Notes: a model not told the origin generated them from the letters alone. A stretch of 64,000 nt of DNA from Polycladomyces zharkentensis (GCF_016938855.1 NZ_JAFHAP010000013.1:1-64000), one strand, 5' to 3'. Numbered from the stretch's first letter, positions 19,895 through 29,602 are shown. Numbers and translations are program-made.

Positions 19895-20560
19895 TCAGGA
19901 GCGTATTTTCACCCATTGGACAATGGCCAACAATGCAAAAGAAATCAACACCGTCGATGCTACCCAGCAAGCGGCCAACCGCGTGTCACCCGATTCTACG
20001 GCAATATAAATGGCGGTTGGTATGGTTTGCGTTTTTCCCGGAATGTTTCCGGCGACCATCAGGGTCGCGCCAAACTCTCCCATCCCTCGTGCAAATCCGA
20101 GCACATATCCCGTCAAAAGCGATCGCCACGACAACGGGAGCGTGATATATCGGAAGACTTGCCATTCCCCGGCTCCCATCGATCGGGCCGCATCTTCCAA
20201 TTCCCGATCCACCGACTCAAAACCGTTTTTCAGCGTCTGATATACCAGGGGAAAAGCCACCACCACCGCAGCGATCACGGCCGCCCACCAAGTAAACAGT
20301 ACGGGCTGATGAAACAACCGCTCTACCGCCTGTCCAATCCAACTGTTTCGCCCCATCAGGATCAGCAGTCCAAAACCGACCACCGTGGGCGGGAGGACCA
20401 GGGGCAGAATCAACAAGGTCTCAACCGCGCTTTTTCCATAGAAAGAGCGCCCCTTCATCCACCATGCGGCCAAAAGAGCCGGAACAAACACGAGAATGCT
20501 GGCAACCCCGTTCACTTCCAGAGACAACCAAATGGGTGACCAGAAATCCTGATTCATCAT
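19895..20560 (-). CDS. modB: Molybdate ABC transporter permease ModB
   Basis: A 221-residue inner-membrane permease with five to six helices and the ABC coupling motif (EDAARSMGAGEWQVFRYITLP). Typical ModB features include LPPTVVGFGLL and RGMGEFGATLMVAGNIPG. It overlaps modA by 4 bp (ATGA). No modC ATPase gene follows, since transcription ends after this gene, so the ATPase must come from elsewhere. Confidence 0.93.
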   Translation of the reverse strand: MMNQDFWSPIWLSLEVNGVASILVFVPALLAAWWMKGRSFYGKSAVETLLILPLVLPPTVVGFGLLILMGRNSWIGQAVERLFHQPVLFTWWAAVIAAVVVAFPLVYQTLKNGFESVDRELEDAARSMGAGEWQVFRYITLPLSWRSLLTGYVLGFARGMGEFGATLMVAGNIPGKTQTIPTAIYIAVESGDTRLAACWVASTVLISFALLAIVQWVKIRS

Positions 20561-21360
20561 GCCGGATGATGCGCCTTTTCAAATCCGTATTTTTGAAAGA
20601 TTTTCATCGCTTCGGGGCCGCGCAACCATTTGTAGAAATCCCGCGTTTGTTTGGCGTGCGGAGTCGCTTTGATCACACCGACCGGATACACGATCGGTTG
20701 ATGCGTTTTCGGATCAGCCACAGCAACTGTTTCTACGTCATGGGCAGATCGGATATCCGACCGATACACGATTCCCGCATCGACATTTCCCGTTTTTACA
20801 TAAGCGAGCACTTGGCGAACATCACCTGCGAATACCAACTTGGATTGCACTTTTTTCCACAGATTCATGTTTTCCAATGCTTGTTTCGCGTATTGACCGG
20901 CCGGTACCGTTTCGGGTTGCCCGATGGCAATGGTTTTGACATGGGGGGATGGTAAATCGGAAAACCCGCTCACTTTCAAGCGGGAATTCTTGGGCACGAT
21001 CAAAACCAATTCATTACTGAGCAAATCGGAACGATCACGCGGATCGACGATCCCTGCCCGAACCAACGCATCCATCTCTTTCGCTCCGGCAGAGAGGAAC
21101 AGATCCGCAGGAGCACCCTGTTCGATCTGTTGTTTCAACTTGCCGGAAGACGCAAAACTGGTAACAAGATGGACGCCGGGATGTGTGGACTCATATCGGG
21201 ACTTGATTTCTTTCATCGCATCGGTCAGACTGGCGGCCGCCAGTACCGAGATTTCCACCTGTTGTGGATGTGCATCATTTTCTCCCCGATTGCAGGCGAC
21301 TGTCATGATCATCATCAGCACGACCGCAATCCAACCGAACGAATGAGCGAATCGTTTCAT
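20557..21360 (-). CDS. modA: Molybdate-binding lipoprotein ModA
   Basis: A 267-residue extracytoplasmic binding protein for molybdate or tungstate, delivering to ModB. It has a lipoprotein signal peptide (MTVAC at about residue 23) and ModA blocks: VLAAASLTDAMKEI, FASSGKLKQQIEQGAPADLFLSA (anion-binding serines) and DAGIVYRSD. ATG 21360 has GGAGG 5 nt upstream, so the ATG at 21372 is not used. Confidence 0.94.
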   Translation of the reverse strand: MKRFAHSFGWIAVVLMMIMTVACNRGENDAHPQQVEISVLAAASLTDAMKEIKSRYESTHPGVHLVTSFASSGKLKQQIEQGAPADLFLSAGAKEMDALVRAGIVDPRDRSDLLSNELVLIVPKNSRLKVSGFSDLPSPHVKTIAIGQPETVPAGQYAKQALENMNLWKKVQSKLVFAGDVRQVLAYVKTGNVDAGIVYRSDIRSAHDVETVAVADPKTHQPIVYPVGVIKATPHAKQTRDFYKWLRGPEAMKIFQKYGFEKAHHPA

Positions 21361-21428
21361 AGAAACCTCCAAAATGAAAATGCGTTTGATTCATGTTCCT
21401 CTATCTCATACCAATCCTATTTTAGCAT

Positions 21429-21456
21429 GAAAAAGCCCGGCCGCTATCCGGCCGGG
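21429..21456 (-). terminator. Intrinsic terminator upstream of modA
   Basis: On the minus strand CCCGGCCGGATAGCGGCCGGG is followed by CTTTTTC. It should insulate modAB from read-through out of the sigma/anti-sigma operon further upstream on the same strand. Confidence 0.7.
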
Positions 21457-21474
21457 TGAAGTTTCGCTTTTCCG

Positions 21475-21558
21475 GTTCTCCGTTCGGTCGGGCTTGAGAA
21501 AGTCGCTCATCCGGGAATGCATTGCCTTTCCTTATGGAATGACCAGACACGCCCCGGG
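21475..21558 (+). repeat. Family 1 repeat, right half only
   Basis: The sequence from TTCGGTCGGGCTTGAG through ATGCATTGCC to GAATGACCAGACACGCCCC matches the last third of the family 1 copies at 6661 and 29017. The left half is absent. Confidence 0.6.
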
Positions 21559-21709
21559 ATGAGTCTGCCACCCTCACAACAGGGGAGTCTGCACCCCCCC
21601 CCCGGCCCGGTCACCTTCGCTTGCCGCTCATCCCCGCTCCTGTTTTGCGTCCGCGTCATCCGGCCGTACGAAGAAGGATTCGCTATCGTCAACAGGGATC
21701 TGAGAAAAG

Positions 21710-21876
21710 TGATTCTTGTTTCATACTTCAAATCATGCACCGGAGGATTCCCTTTGACCGCCGTGAACTTCCGTGACAACCCGCATCCATACACGATGGC
21801 TATACCTGTTTTCACAAGTTTTCGCTCACGATCATCCCGACTCTGAAGGTTTGGGTTTTCCGCTCACTCCTTATAA
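21710..21876 (-). mobile_element. Family 2 element C: tnpB-less IS200/IS605-like mini-element
   Basis: On the minus strand it starts TTATAAGGAGTGAGCGGA, has a hairpin (ACCCAAACCTTCAGAGTCGGG) and ends in the family right-end block with CAAGAATCA. It is shorter than B and D. It sits 40 bp downstream of the anti-sigma gene. The rest of the 21361-21709 gap holds a terminator, half a family 1 copy, a run of ten C at 21594-21603, and no gene. Confidence 0.48.
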
Positions 21877-21916
21877 AAAGAGGATAATGGAGGAGCATTT
21901 TGATTGATTTGACCGT

Positions 21917-23431
21917 TTATTTCTGTTCCGGCAGCGGAATTTTCACCTGGTACTTGTACACTGTGACATCGTATGGTCGGATTCTCAGCTTTTCGGGGAT
22001 TCGGTAAAGGTCCGGAACTTCCAGCACCCAGCGTCCGTTATCGTTGAGGACAAATCCCGAATACTCCTTCCCAGACTCATCATACACCAGCCACAAATTC
22101 TCTTTGGCGATGAGGAGAGTATCCTCCTTTTTCACCACGGAGGTTTGGGTCAAGTCGATCAGCAGATGGTTCGGCGTTTCCGGCAAGGTGGCGGTTGATT
22201 TGCCCAATCTCGCGTTGTTGAGTGTGTAGGCGGCGCGGCTTAGCCGGATCGTCTGCTCCCGGCCCGGAATGAATTCATACGTTTTATCGGTCAGTTCAGC
22301 CAAATAAACGGTATCAAACAGCAAATACAACGGTTTTTTCGGAAGGGGACCGAAATTGTATTCCTCTCCACCGCCGCCTCTGGGAGAGACCTGATAACGC
22401 ATGACCCATTTTTCCTCATGGTGCGTGCCGGAGATCACCTTGCCGCTTTGATCCACGATCTGGTACGCAATGTGGAGTTCCGGGCGCCGTTCTTTGTGCC
22501 TGACTGCTTCTTGTCCATTCAGTCGCACGCCGGCAACAATCTGCGCACTGGTAGGTGTGTAAGTCACTTCCTTAAGTGTGAACGCAAACTTTCCGTCGGG
22601 GGTCACACTTTGCTCATCGGGCTTGAATTTTTGCACACGGGCTTTACTGAGATCCAACGGGATTTTCAACTCCCAATTTCCTTGAACGCCCTGAATCGAC
22701 TTGGCCTTGACGACCAAGGTAATCCGGGAATTTTTCGGTTGGTTGAAGCCCGTTAACCGGACCATTCCCGACCGCCAATCCTTAGAAGGGCTTAGAGACT
22801 CCCCGGTATTGATCCATTTTCCCTGTGCATCAAACAATTGGGAACGAATGGCCAGATCATAACGGTCTTTGCCGATGTCGCGCACATCCAGGATTTTGCC
22901 GTCCTTCTCCACCTGGTAGATGAAATACACCTCATTGGTATTGGCCAACACTTCCGTGACCCGCAACGTATATCCCTTGTCCGTCACGCTGTAGCCGTTG
23001 CGGTATTCATTTTTCTTGATAACTTCTGGGAGTAAACCGAAATCCCGGAAAGTGGCCGTCAAATATTCCGCAAACGTAGGTGAAGCCCAAGCGGTGATTC
23101 CGACTCCCAGCATCAGGAAAACAAAAACCGCGACGGTTCGCCTCATCCACTTGAATCCGGATTTGCCTGCCCCCGACTTTTCCGATACGGCGTCACGGGC
23201 GGACTTCCCAGCAATCTTCTCCACTTCCTTCCGTACTTCCGACACAAAGGAGTCCGACAAGGACGGTTCGGCCAAAACCTCCCGGAACTGCTGATCCTCA
23301 TCTTTCCACTTGTCAAGCAAAGATCGGCACGCCGGGCACTTCAACAGATGGGACGCCATTCGGCTCCTCTCCTCCGGTGCCAGTTCACCGTCCAGATACG
23401 CGAACAACACATTCAGATCGGGACATTTCAT
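21917..23431 (-). CDS. Membrane anti-sigma factor with zinc finger and DUF4179-type domain
   Basis: A 504-residue single-pass protein. The cytoplasmic N-terminus has an anti-sigma zinc finger (H28, C32, C35 in HLLKCPAC), which should bind the ECF sigma factor encoded just upstream. A helix at about 97-116 (RTVAVFVFLMLGVGITAWA) crosses the membrane, and a large extracellular region of about 385 residues, DUF4179-like at its start, presumably senses a signal. It overlaps the sigma gene by 4 bp. The ligand and the protease cascade are not known. Confidence 0.88.
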   Translation of the reverse strand: MKCPDLNVLFAYLDGELAPEERSRMASHLLKCPACRSLLDKWKDEDQQFREVLAEPSLSDSFVSEVRKEVEKIAGKSARDAVSEKSGAGKSGFKWMRRTVAVFVFLMLGVGITAWASPTFAEYLTATFRDFGLLPEVIKKNEYRNGYSVTDKGYTLRVTEVLANTNEVYFIYQVEKDGKILDVRDIGKDRYDLAIRSQLFDAQGKWINTGESLSPSKDWRSGMVRLTGFNQPKNSRITLVVKAKSIQGVQGNWELKIPLDLSKARVQKFKPDEQSVTPDGKFAFTLKEVTYTPTSAQIVAGVRLNGQEAVRHKERRPELHIAYQIVDQSGKVISGTHHEEKWVMRYQVSPRGGGGEEYNFGPLPKKPLYLLFDTVYLAELTDKTYEFIPGREQTIRLSRAAYTLNNARLGKSTATLPETPNHLLIDLTQTSVVKKEDTLLIAKENLWLVYDESGKEYSGFVLNDNGRWVLEVPDLYRIPEKLRIRPYDVTVYKYQVKIPLPEQK

Positions 23432-23973
23432 GCTCCATTCCCCGCTTTCCTGAGCGTTTCCTGTTCTCTGAGTTTCTTTCTCGCCCGGTAGAGGCGGTTT
23501 TTCACGTCATCCACCGTAATGCCCAGCACGTGAGCAATTTCCGCATAACTCAAATCATCCAAATACTTCAGCAGAAATACCCTCCGGTAATGTTCCGGCA
23601 AGTCATCGATCCGGTTCATAAGCGACCGGTATTCCTCCCGTTTCAGAACGATACTTTCGGCGCTCTCGTTCCCGGGCGGCTCCCCGTCGGTCGGGACAGC
23701 GCCCATTCTGTCGCGCTTCCGGAGTTCATCCAAGCAGCGGTTGAAGGCGATCCGATACAACCAGGTGGAAAAGCGGCGTGAAGAATCAAACCGCTGAAGG
23801 TTCCGATACACCTTGATGAACACTTCCTGCGTCAAATCCTTGGCGTCTTCCGGATTTCCGATCATCCGGAGCATGAGGCGGTACACGCGGTCCTTGTAGC
23901 GGAGAACCAGCGTATCAAACGCATCCAGGTCTCCGACGAGAACCTGCCGTACCAGGGTCAGATCATCTGACAT
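23428..23973 (-). CDS. ECF-type RNA polymerase sigma factor
   Basis: A 181-residue sigma70-family factor with region 2 (FDTLVLRYKDRVYRLMLRMI, DLTQEVFIKVYRNL) and region 4 (LPEHYRRVFLLKYLDDLSYA, then a helix-turn-helix). It lacks regions 1 and 3. The gene after it encodes a zinc-finger anti-sigma factor with a 4-bp overlap, so activity is likely kept in check at the membrane. The ATG at 23973 has GGGAG 8 nt upstream. It resembles SigW/SigV-type factors of envelope stress. Confidence 0.93.
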   Translation of the reverse strand: MSDDLTLVRQVLVGDLDAFDTLVLRYKDRVYRLMLRMIGNPEDAKDLTQEVFIKVYRNLQRFDSSRRFSTWLYRIAFNRCLDELRKRDRMGAVPTDGEPPGNESAESIVLKREEYRSLMNRIDDLPEHYRRVFLLKYLDDLSYAEIAHVLGITVDDVKNRLYRARKKLREQETLRKAGNGA

Positions 23974-24029
23974 GTCCTGCACTCCCATCTGCTGATTTCT
24001 GTGTCACCCTTGATACGTCGGAGAGTCGG

Positions 24030-24517
24030 CGGTTTCTCACCGGAAAAAGAAAAAACTCCGCGCCGGGAATGGCAACGGAGCACGTAACCCGATTTTCAAA
24101 TATCAATTTTTCCGCAGCCGCAAGGTACTCCTCATCCGGCAGAGAACCCATCACACACGGTCTTCCCAGGGGCTATGGATCTTCGGATTCTTCCGGCCCC
24201 TCCCCTCCCGGATCAAACCCGCCTTCTCCGGCACTCGAATGGAAGCAATGTTGCGCGGCATCACTCCCGCCTCGATCCGGTGAAGCCCTTTCTCTGTGAA
24301 GGCATAACAGACAACCAACTGTATTGCTTCGGTGACCAATCTCTGGCCGGCGTTTCCGGTCGAGAAAATCTCCCGGCTTACAGTGCAAGAGATGATCCCT
24401 TCTGATCCTCGTAAGGATCACATAGCCGATCAGCCATCTGCTGTTTTTCTGAAGGAAGATGCCGAATGGACACCGTTCTCCCCGCTTTTGTTCAGCTTCG
24501 ATGCACCGAAGCGTCAT
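24030..24517 (-). pseudogene. Second RimJ-type GNAT acetyltransferase pseudogene
   Basis: On the minus strand pieces of a GNAT protein appear in different frames: an N-terminal part (GIFLQKNSRWLIGYVILTRI) in one frame from about 24517, then VTEAIQLVVCYAFTEKGLHR and EAGVMPRNIASIRVPEKAGL in another to about 24150, with a C-terminal part running toward 24030. Frameshifts separate them. The same motif (MPxNIASIRVxEKAG) occurs in the pseudogene at 14.7 kb, so these are decayed relatives. Confidence 0.7.
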
Positions 24518-24521
24518 CCAC

Positions 24522-26318
24522 TCACTTGGTCTCCGTCAGTTCCAAAAACAGGTCAACATCTTCCAACACCGTATCCACCGCCGACTGCCAAAATTCGGGT
24601 TGCGTCAAATCGACGCCGAGGTGTTTCCTCGCAAGATCTTCCACCGTCATGCGTCCCGTATCACGCAACAACGCCACGTATTTCCGGGCGAACGACGGCC
24701 CCTCCGCCAGTGCGCGGGCGTAAATACCCGTACTGAACAGGTAGCCGAAGGTGTACGGGAAATTGTAAAACGGTGCACCGGTGATGTAAAAGTGCAGTTT
24801 GGACGCCCACATATACGGATGGTAGACATTGAGTGCGTGATGGAAACCGTCCTTTTGCGCCTGCAACATAAGCGCGTTCAATTCCTCCACGCTGACCGGC
24901 CCCTGTTTGCGCCGTTCATAAAACCGCGTTTCAAACAGGAAACGGGCGTGAATATCCATGAAAAAGGCCACCGCTCGTTGCAATTTGTCTTCTACCAGTT
25001 TCAATTTTTCCTTGTCCGAAGAGGCATGGCGAATCGCGGCGTCCGTGACGATCAGCTCCGCGAACGTCGATGCCGTTTCCGCCACGTTCATCGCATATTG
25101 CTGGGCAAACTCGGGCAGGTCGTTCATCACATACTGATGGTACGCATGACCCAGTTCGTGCGCCAGGGTGGAAACATTGCTGGCCGTCCCTGCATAGGTC
25201 ATGAAAATCCTGGATTGGCGGGAAAGTTTGAAGCTGGTGCAAAAACCGCCGGGTCGTTTTCCGGGACGGTCTTCCGCCTCAATCCAACGGTTTTCAAACG
25301 CATGACGGGCAAACTTCGCCATCTCCGGATCGAAGTGTCCGAACTGTTCCGTGATGAAATCGGCGGCCTCATCATACGGGATTTGTTTTTCCTCGCCCGG
25401 AAGGGGAGCACTCAAATCGTACCAGCTGAGAGCGTCCACTCCCAGCAACAACGCTTTCCGGTCCATGTAATAAATCAGGCGGGGTTTGTTTTTTTCGATC
25501 ACTTGCCACATCGTCTCCAAGGTTTCGGCCGACATCCGGTTGTCGTCCAGCGGCTCTTTCAACACCGAATTCCACCCCCGGTGCCGGTACAGATTCAAGC
25601 GATATCCCGCCAAATGGTTGAGTGATGCGGCACACAGCTCCGCCTCCTGAGACCATGCTTTCTCCAGCGCGGCAAAAGTGGATTGGCGCACACGACGATC
25701 GGGGTGGGACAACCGGTTGGATGCCTGCCCGACGGAGAGATGAACGGTTTTCCCTTTCTCCTCCAGGGGAATCTGCATCCTGCCGACGACAGTGTTGTAC
25801 AGTTGCCCCCAAGCATGGTATCCGTCAACGGACAAATCTCCCGCCAAGGTTTCCATCTCGGGAGAAAGTCTCTCCTTGGCATGCTGACGCCGTTCTTCCA
25901 GGAAAAAGGCGATCGGCTGAAGTCGTTCATCTTGCAACAATACGGTCCAATCGGAATCCGGCACGTTCAAGAGCGCGTCGTCCATCGCCGTCATCGCGGC
26001 CCGGTAAGCGGCCCCCAATTGCGTCAGTCGCCCCCGCCACAATTTCGCCTTTTCATCCTTCACATCCTGAGCGGTCAGACAACTGACAAAAGCGTTCGCT
26101 TGATACAACCGACTGGTGGCTTCCTGCGCACGGGTCAATGTCTCGTGCCAACGATCCGGGTTCGCCGGATTGAGTTTGGCCAGTTTCATGATATCCCGTT
26201 TCAGTTCATCCATTCGCCGCGACAGGTCGCTGACGAAATGTTCAAACTGAGGAGACGCACTCCCCCCTGGAAAAAAGCAATCCAAATCCCATTTCAATTC
26301 ATATCTTTGTTTGCCCAT
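24522..26318 (-). CDS. M3 family oligoendopeptidase (PepF type)
   Basis: A 598-residue cytosolic zinc metallopeptidase that degrades oligopeptides. The active-site helix is LAHELGHAYHQYV (HExxH) with the downstream glutamate in NVAETASTFAE, and the N-terminal half matches the PepF/M3B family. Full length for the subfamily (about 595). A modest AAGGGTG precedes the ATG. It stands alone; a family 1 repeat lies upstream. Confidence 0.93.
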   Translation of the reverse strand: MGKQRYELKWDLDCFFPGGSASPQFEHFVSDLSRRMDELKRDIMKLAKLNPANPDRWHETLTRAQEATSRLYQANAFVSCLTAQDVKDEKAKLWRGRLTQLGAAYRAAMTAMDDALLNVPDSDWTVLLQDERLQPIAFFLEERRQHAKERLSPEMETLAGDLSVDGYHAWGQLYNTVVGRMQIPLEEKGKTVHLSVGQASNRLSHPDRRVRQSTFAALEKAWSQEAELCAASLNHLAGYRLNLYRHRGWNSVLKEPLDDNRMSAETLETMWQVIEKNKPRLIYYMDRKALLLGVDALSWYDLSAPLPGEEKQIPYDEAADFITEQFGHFDPEMAKFARHAFENRWIEAEDRPGKRPGGFCTSFKLSRQSRIFMTYAGTASNVSTLAHELGHAYHQYVMNDLPEFAQQYAMNVAETASTFAELIVTDAAIRHASSDKEKLKLVEDKLQRAVAFFMDIHARFLFETRFYERRKQGPVSVEELNALMLQAQKDGFHHALNVYHPYMWASKLHFYITGAPFYNFPYTFGYLFSTGIYARALAEGPSFARKYVALLRDTGRMTVEDLARKHLGVDLTQPEFWQSAVDTVLEDVDLFLELTETK

Positions 26319-26380
26319 GTCATCACCCTTCTCGCTGATTTCCCATCCTTCATCTCATCCGATGCTCTCCATGTGTCTCC

Positions 26381-26610
26381 AGAGCGCCCGGTGAATACTG
26401 TCCAATTGCTTTCCCGGCTCGCTTCACCTGCTTCCTGCAAGGAGCAGGTGATGGCCGCTTGACCCGGAACGCCGGACGCGGGCAAAGTTGCTTCGCTTAG
26501 AGGAAGTCGCCCGCGATTTCATGCGTTTCCGGGTCTTCGCTCGGTCAGGCACAGGTCTTCGATTACCGGGAAGCATTGGTTTCCTCACAGATTTACCAGA
26601 TACGCCCTGA
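26381..26610 (+). repeat. Family 1 interspersed repeat copy
   Basis: The element runs from CGCCCGGTGAATACTGTCC, through TTTCCCGGCTCGCT and the core stem GCGGGCAAAGTTGCTTCGCT ... GTCGCCCGC, to TTACCAGATACGCCC. The start matches the copy at 17.4 kb. It fills most of the gap between the peptidase gene and the AhpD-like gene; no gene is present in this gap. Confidence 0.68.
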
Positions 26611-26705
26611 TCCTTTACAGCTGGAATATTCAGGCATGCTTTACAGATTTACTATGTAATGGCACAGCGCTAATTTCCTCTTTTTATCTTAACGCAAGTC
26701 GGCAA

Positions 26706-26732
26706 TAAAAAAGAGGGGGAGATCCCCTCCCC
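26706..26732 (-). terminator. Terminator of the AhpD-like gene
   Basis: On the minus strand GGAGGGGATCTCCCCCTC is followed by six T, directly after the stop codon. Confidence 0.78.
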
Positions 26733-26734
26733 GG

Positions 26735-27091
26735 TCAATGAGTGTGACCTTTAAACGCCTGCAACGCATCCTGCACCAACGTCACCGCCTGAGCCATGGC
26801 GGAACCTCCACCGAAAGCGGCGGACACCGCTGCAGCCTCCATGACCTGCATATCGCTGGCGCCTTGGTCCACCGCTCCTTTCGTGTGATACAAGATGCAA
26901 TACTCATCATTGGTGAGAACACCCAGCGCCAGACCGATCAGATGTTTGACCTGACTCGGAAGCTCGCCGTCGGTAAAACATGCATGGGTGAATGCATGAT
27001 AGTGGCGAGCCACTTCCGGCAGATGACGCTCCAGTTCGCCCAACCCTTCCTTGTATTCCTGCAGGGCGTCGTGAATGAGGGAATGGTCCAT
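26735..27091 (-). CDS. Carboxymuconolactone decarboxylase/AhpD-like protein
   Basis: A 118-residue all-helical AhpD-fold protein. The family core is NDEYCILYHTKGAVDQGAS, with the E-x-C...H arrangement, but the second cysteine of the AhpD CxxC redox centre is missing, so disulfide reductase activity is doubtful. Members serve as decarboxylases, peroxidase partners or proteins of unknown role. The gene is alone, with its own terminator. Confidence 0.85.
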   Translation of the reverse strand: MDHSLIHDALQEYKEGLGELERHLPEVARHYHAFTHACFTDGELPSQVKHLIGLALGVLTNDEYCILYHTKGAVDQGASDMQVMEAAAVSAAFGGGSAMAQAVTLVQDALQAFKGHTH

Positions 27092-27178
27092 CCATATCCG
27101 TCCTTTCGGGCATAATGTGATTTGCTTGACAATGCTAGCATTTGCCCTTCACGGGACGGACATGCATAAAATCCTCCA

Positions 27179-28165
27179 TCACTCTACCCGCAACACGATT
27201 TTTCCGATATTCCGGTTCTCTTCCATGTATCGGTGCGCTTCACGCACTTGGGTCCATGGCCACACACGATCGATGATCGGCCGCAACCGCCCATCGGCCA
27301 ACCGTTTCCATGCGAATTGAGTGAAATCGCGGACCAACCGGGCTTTGTACACCACACTCCTGGCACGCAAGGTGGTGCCGATCACGTGAATTCGTTTGGC
27401 CAACAACGGCGCCAGATTCACCTCGACCACCTTGACCCCGCCCAATGCGCTGATGAGGACGAGCCGTCCGTCCGTCGTCAGACATTCCACATTTTGATGC
27501 CAATATGGCGCACCGACAAAATCAAGGACGGCATGCACGCCTGCACCGTCAGTCGCTTCCATCACTTTGGGGGCAAAAGGTCCTTCCTTGTAGTTGAACG
27601 CCGCGACCGCTCCCAGCTCCCGGCAGAACGACAGTTTTTCCTCCGTCCCGGCGGTGACGATCGGGACGAAACCGGCCTCTTTGGCCAGTTGAATCGCAGC
27701 CGTGCCCACGCCGCTGGCCCCTGCGTGAATCAGGACGTACTGACCCGCTTTGAGTTCAGCCAACCAAAACATCGCCTGATAGGCGGTGAGAAACACTTCG
27801 GCGATGGCCGCCGCCTCCGTGAAATCCAAGTGATCGGGAATCGGCATGGCCAACGATTCGGGGATGACGGCATACTCGGCATACCCACCCCCGGGAAGCA
27901 ATCCGAACACCCGGTCTCCTTCGCGAAACTGTGTGCATTGCGTCCCTGTCTTTTCCACGATCCCCGCCATTTCCAAGCCCAAAATGGGGCTGGCCCCCGG
28001 CGGCGGCGGGTAATGGCCGCGCCGCTGCAAAATATCCGCCCGGTTGAGGGCCGTCGCTTTCACTCGTACCAGCAGCTCGTCCGGTTTGGGCTCGGGAGTC
28101 GGATATTCCCCCAAATACAGTTGTTCCACGCCACCGGGTTCCTTCACGAGAATCGCGCGCATCAT
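27179..28165 (-). CDS. NAD(P)H:quinone oxidoreductase (zeta-crystallin/QOR type)
   Basis: A 328-residue medium-chain dehydrogenase without the catalytic zinc ligands of alcohol dehydrogenases. The signature is GHYPPPPGASPILGLEMAG, and the nucleotide fold has LIHAGASGVGTAAIQLAKEAG; the full family blocks are present through VPIVTAGTEEK. It should reduce quinones or other electrophiles with NADPH. Two ATG codons at 28165 and 28162 follow AAAGGAG by 4-7 nt. Nothing nearby suggests a specific pathway. Confidence 0.92.
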   Translation of the reverse strand: MMRAILVKEPGGVEQLYLGEYPTPEPKPDELLVRVKATALNRADILQRRGHYPPPPGASPILGLEMAGIVEKTGTQCTQFREGDRVFGLLPGGGYAEYAVIPESLAMPIPDHLDFTEAAAIAEVFLTAYQAMFWLAELKAGQYVLIHAGASGVGTAAIQLAKEAGFVPIVTAGTEEKLSFCRELGAVAAFNYKEGPFAPKVMEATDGAGVHAVLDFVGAPYWHQNVECLTTDGRLVLISALGGVKVVEVNLAPLLAKRIHVIGTTLRARSVVYKARLVRDFTQFAWKRLADGRLRPIIDRVWPWTQVREAHRYMEENRNIGKIVLRVE

Positions 28166-28366
28166 CCGTCTCCTTTCCCGTGATTGGCTCAACACATTCT
28201 CCCAGGTTGATCAAGACCATCCACGTAAAACCATTGATTATCAGATCAGGATGATCATTCCCCTCTTTCATCCTGTATCGCGTAGCTCCAAAGATTGTTC
28301 GCGGGAAAATGGAACGCCCTGTACCACAAGTGGCAGACAGCACTTCACACAACCCTGCCGGCCATA

Positions 28367-28963
28367 TCACGCACGACCCAGTGACTGCTTGATCGCCCGC
28401 ACTTGCTGCTCAAATTCGGCATCGGACAATACCGGCTCCGCCGCCGACGTCTCCCGGATCAGTTCTTCCGGCAAGCGAATCCACGAACGGCAACCCAGAT
28501 ACTCCTCCAGAATCGGCACTTCCAACGGGCGCTTCAACCGATAGGTGCGCACCAAAAGCAAATGCAACGGTTGTTTCCGTTTCCACTTCAACCGTTTCAC
28601 GGCAAAATCGGGCACCCAAATATGGAACGACGACAAACGATGCAGTGTCTCTTCGTCCAAGATTTCGATGTCTTCAGCCAGACGGGCAAAGTATTTGACG
28701 GTGTTGGTCTTGGCTTCCGGGTTCCACTCTTTCATCGTTTCTTGCAGCCTGTCCTGAAATTCCGGTTTGACCAGATCGGCTTGTTCCTGCTGGTGTTCAT
28801 ATGTGGGGTAAAGGAAGAACGCATCCGCTTCCACTTGGAAATGACGGGTTTCCTCATGAATGCCCCCTTTGCGCATGAGCAAAATCTGCTTTCCTTCCGC
28901 CAGGGCTTCCACTGCGACCGCCCATTCTTTCAATGCGATCGGGGTCAACGTTTGCACCGTCAT
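28367..28963 (-). CDS. DUF1802 family protein
   Basis: A 198-residue protein of the DUF1802 family: the N-terminus LKEWAVAVEALAEGKQILLM, then RKGGIHEE and FFLYPTYEHQQ, are its constant blocks. It is predicted soluble. No biochemical role is established. AAGGAGG lies 7 nt before the ATG. The next gene on this strand upstream is a kilobase away. Confidence 0.87.
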   Translation of the reverse strand: MTVQTLTPIALKEWAVAVEALAEGKQILLMRKGGIHEETRHFQVEADAFFLYPTYEHQQEQADLVKPEFQDRLQETMKEWNPEAKTNTVKYFARLAEDIEILDEETLHRLSSFHIWVPDFAVKRLKWKRKQPLHLLLVRTYRLKRPLEVPILEEYLGCRSWIRLPEELIRETSAAEPVLSDAEFEQQVRAIKQSLGRA

Positions 28964-29016
28964 CTTTTTTCCTCCTTCATGCTTTCATTGATTCGAGTCA
29001 ATCAGTCAGACGTCAG

Positions 29017-29257
29017 AGGAGTGTGTCTGGTGTTGTCCACATTGCTTTCCCGGCTCGCTCACCTGCGCCCTGCAGGGAAGCAGATGATGACCGCTCCGAC
29101 CCGGTCAGCGCAAGTCGCGGGCAAAGTACGCTTTGCTTTGAGGAAATGGCCCGCGATTTCAAACCTGCGCTTCCCGAGCCTTCGCTCAGTCAGGGCTTGG
29201 TCAGTCGCTCGTCCGGGAAAACATTGCTCCCTTACGGAATGACCAGACACGCCCTAG
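29017..29257 (+). repeat. Family 1 interspersed repeat, near full-length copy
   Basis: The copy runs from GAGTGTGTCTGGTGTTG to GAATGACCAGACACGCCCTAG and matches the copy at 6661 along nearly its whole length. Start and end are imperfect inverted repeats. The following 29258-29602 contains no gene I can support. Confidence 0.75.
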
Positions 29258-29602
29258 TCACTGCAACGTATTGTTCCGGTGCTGCCTGCCAAACTTCTTT
29301 TGTTCCCACCCCATGCAGGTGACTGCCACCGGCAATCGGGTGTTGGAATCGTCGTTCTGACGGAATGTATGATTGGGCAACAGGTGTTTCGTCGTTGCTT
29401 CCGCTCACTGTTTCAGTTGAAGCCATTGTGTGTCCGTATCCGCCATCTTTTTCCCTCCGGTGATCATGGACAAACGGATTCCGACGATGAAAGTAGATTG
29501 AAAGGCCGCCATCCGCTTGTCCCCGGATGTCCTATCCTTATTGTACCATGAACCACTTCCGTACACGGCATCCGTTCCGTGACAGATTGGTCAAACGGCA
29601 CG

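Noticed and set aside
21594-21603. Run of ten C as a possible phase-variation tract
   Set aside because: It lies in non-coding DNA next to repeat fragments and does not touch a gene or a recognisable promoter.
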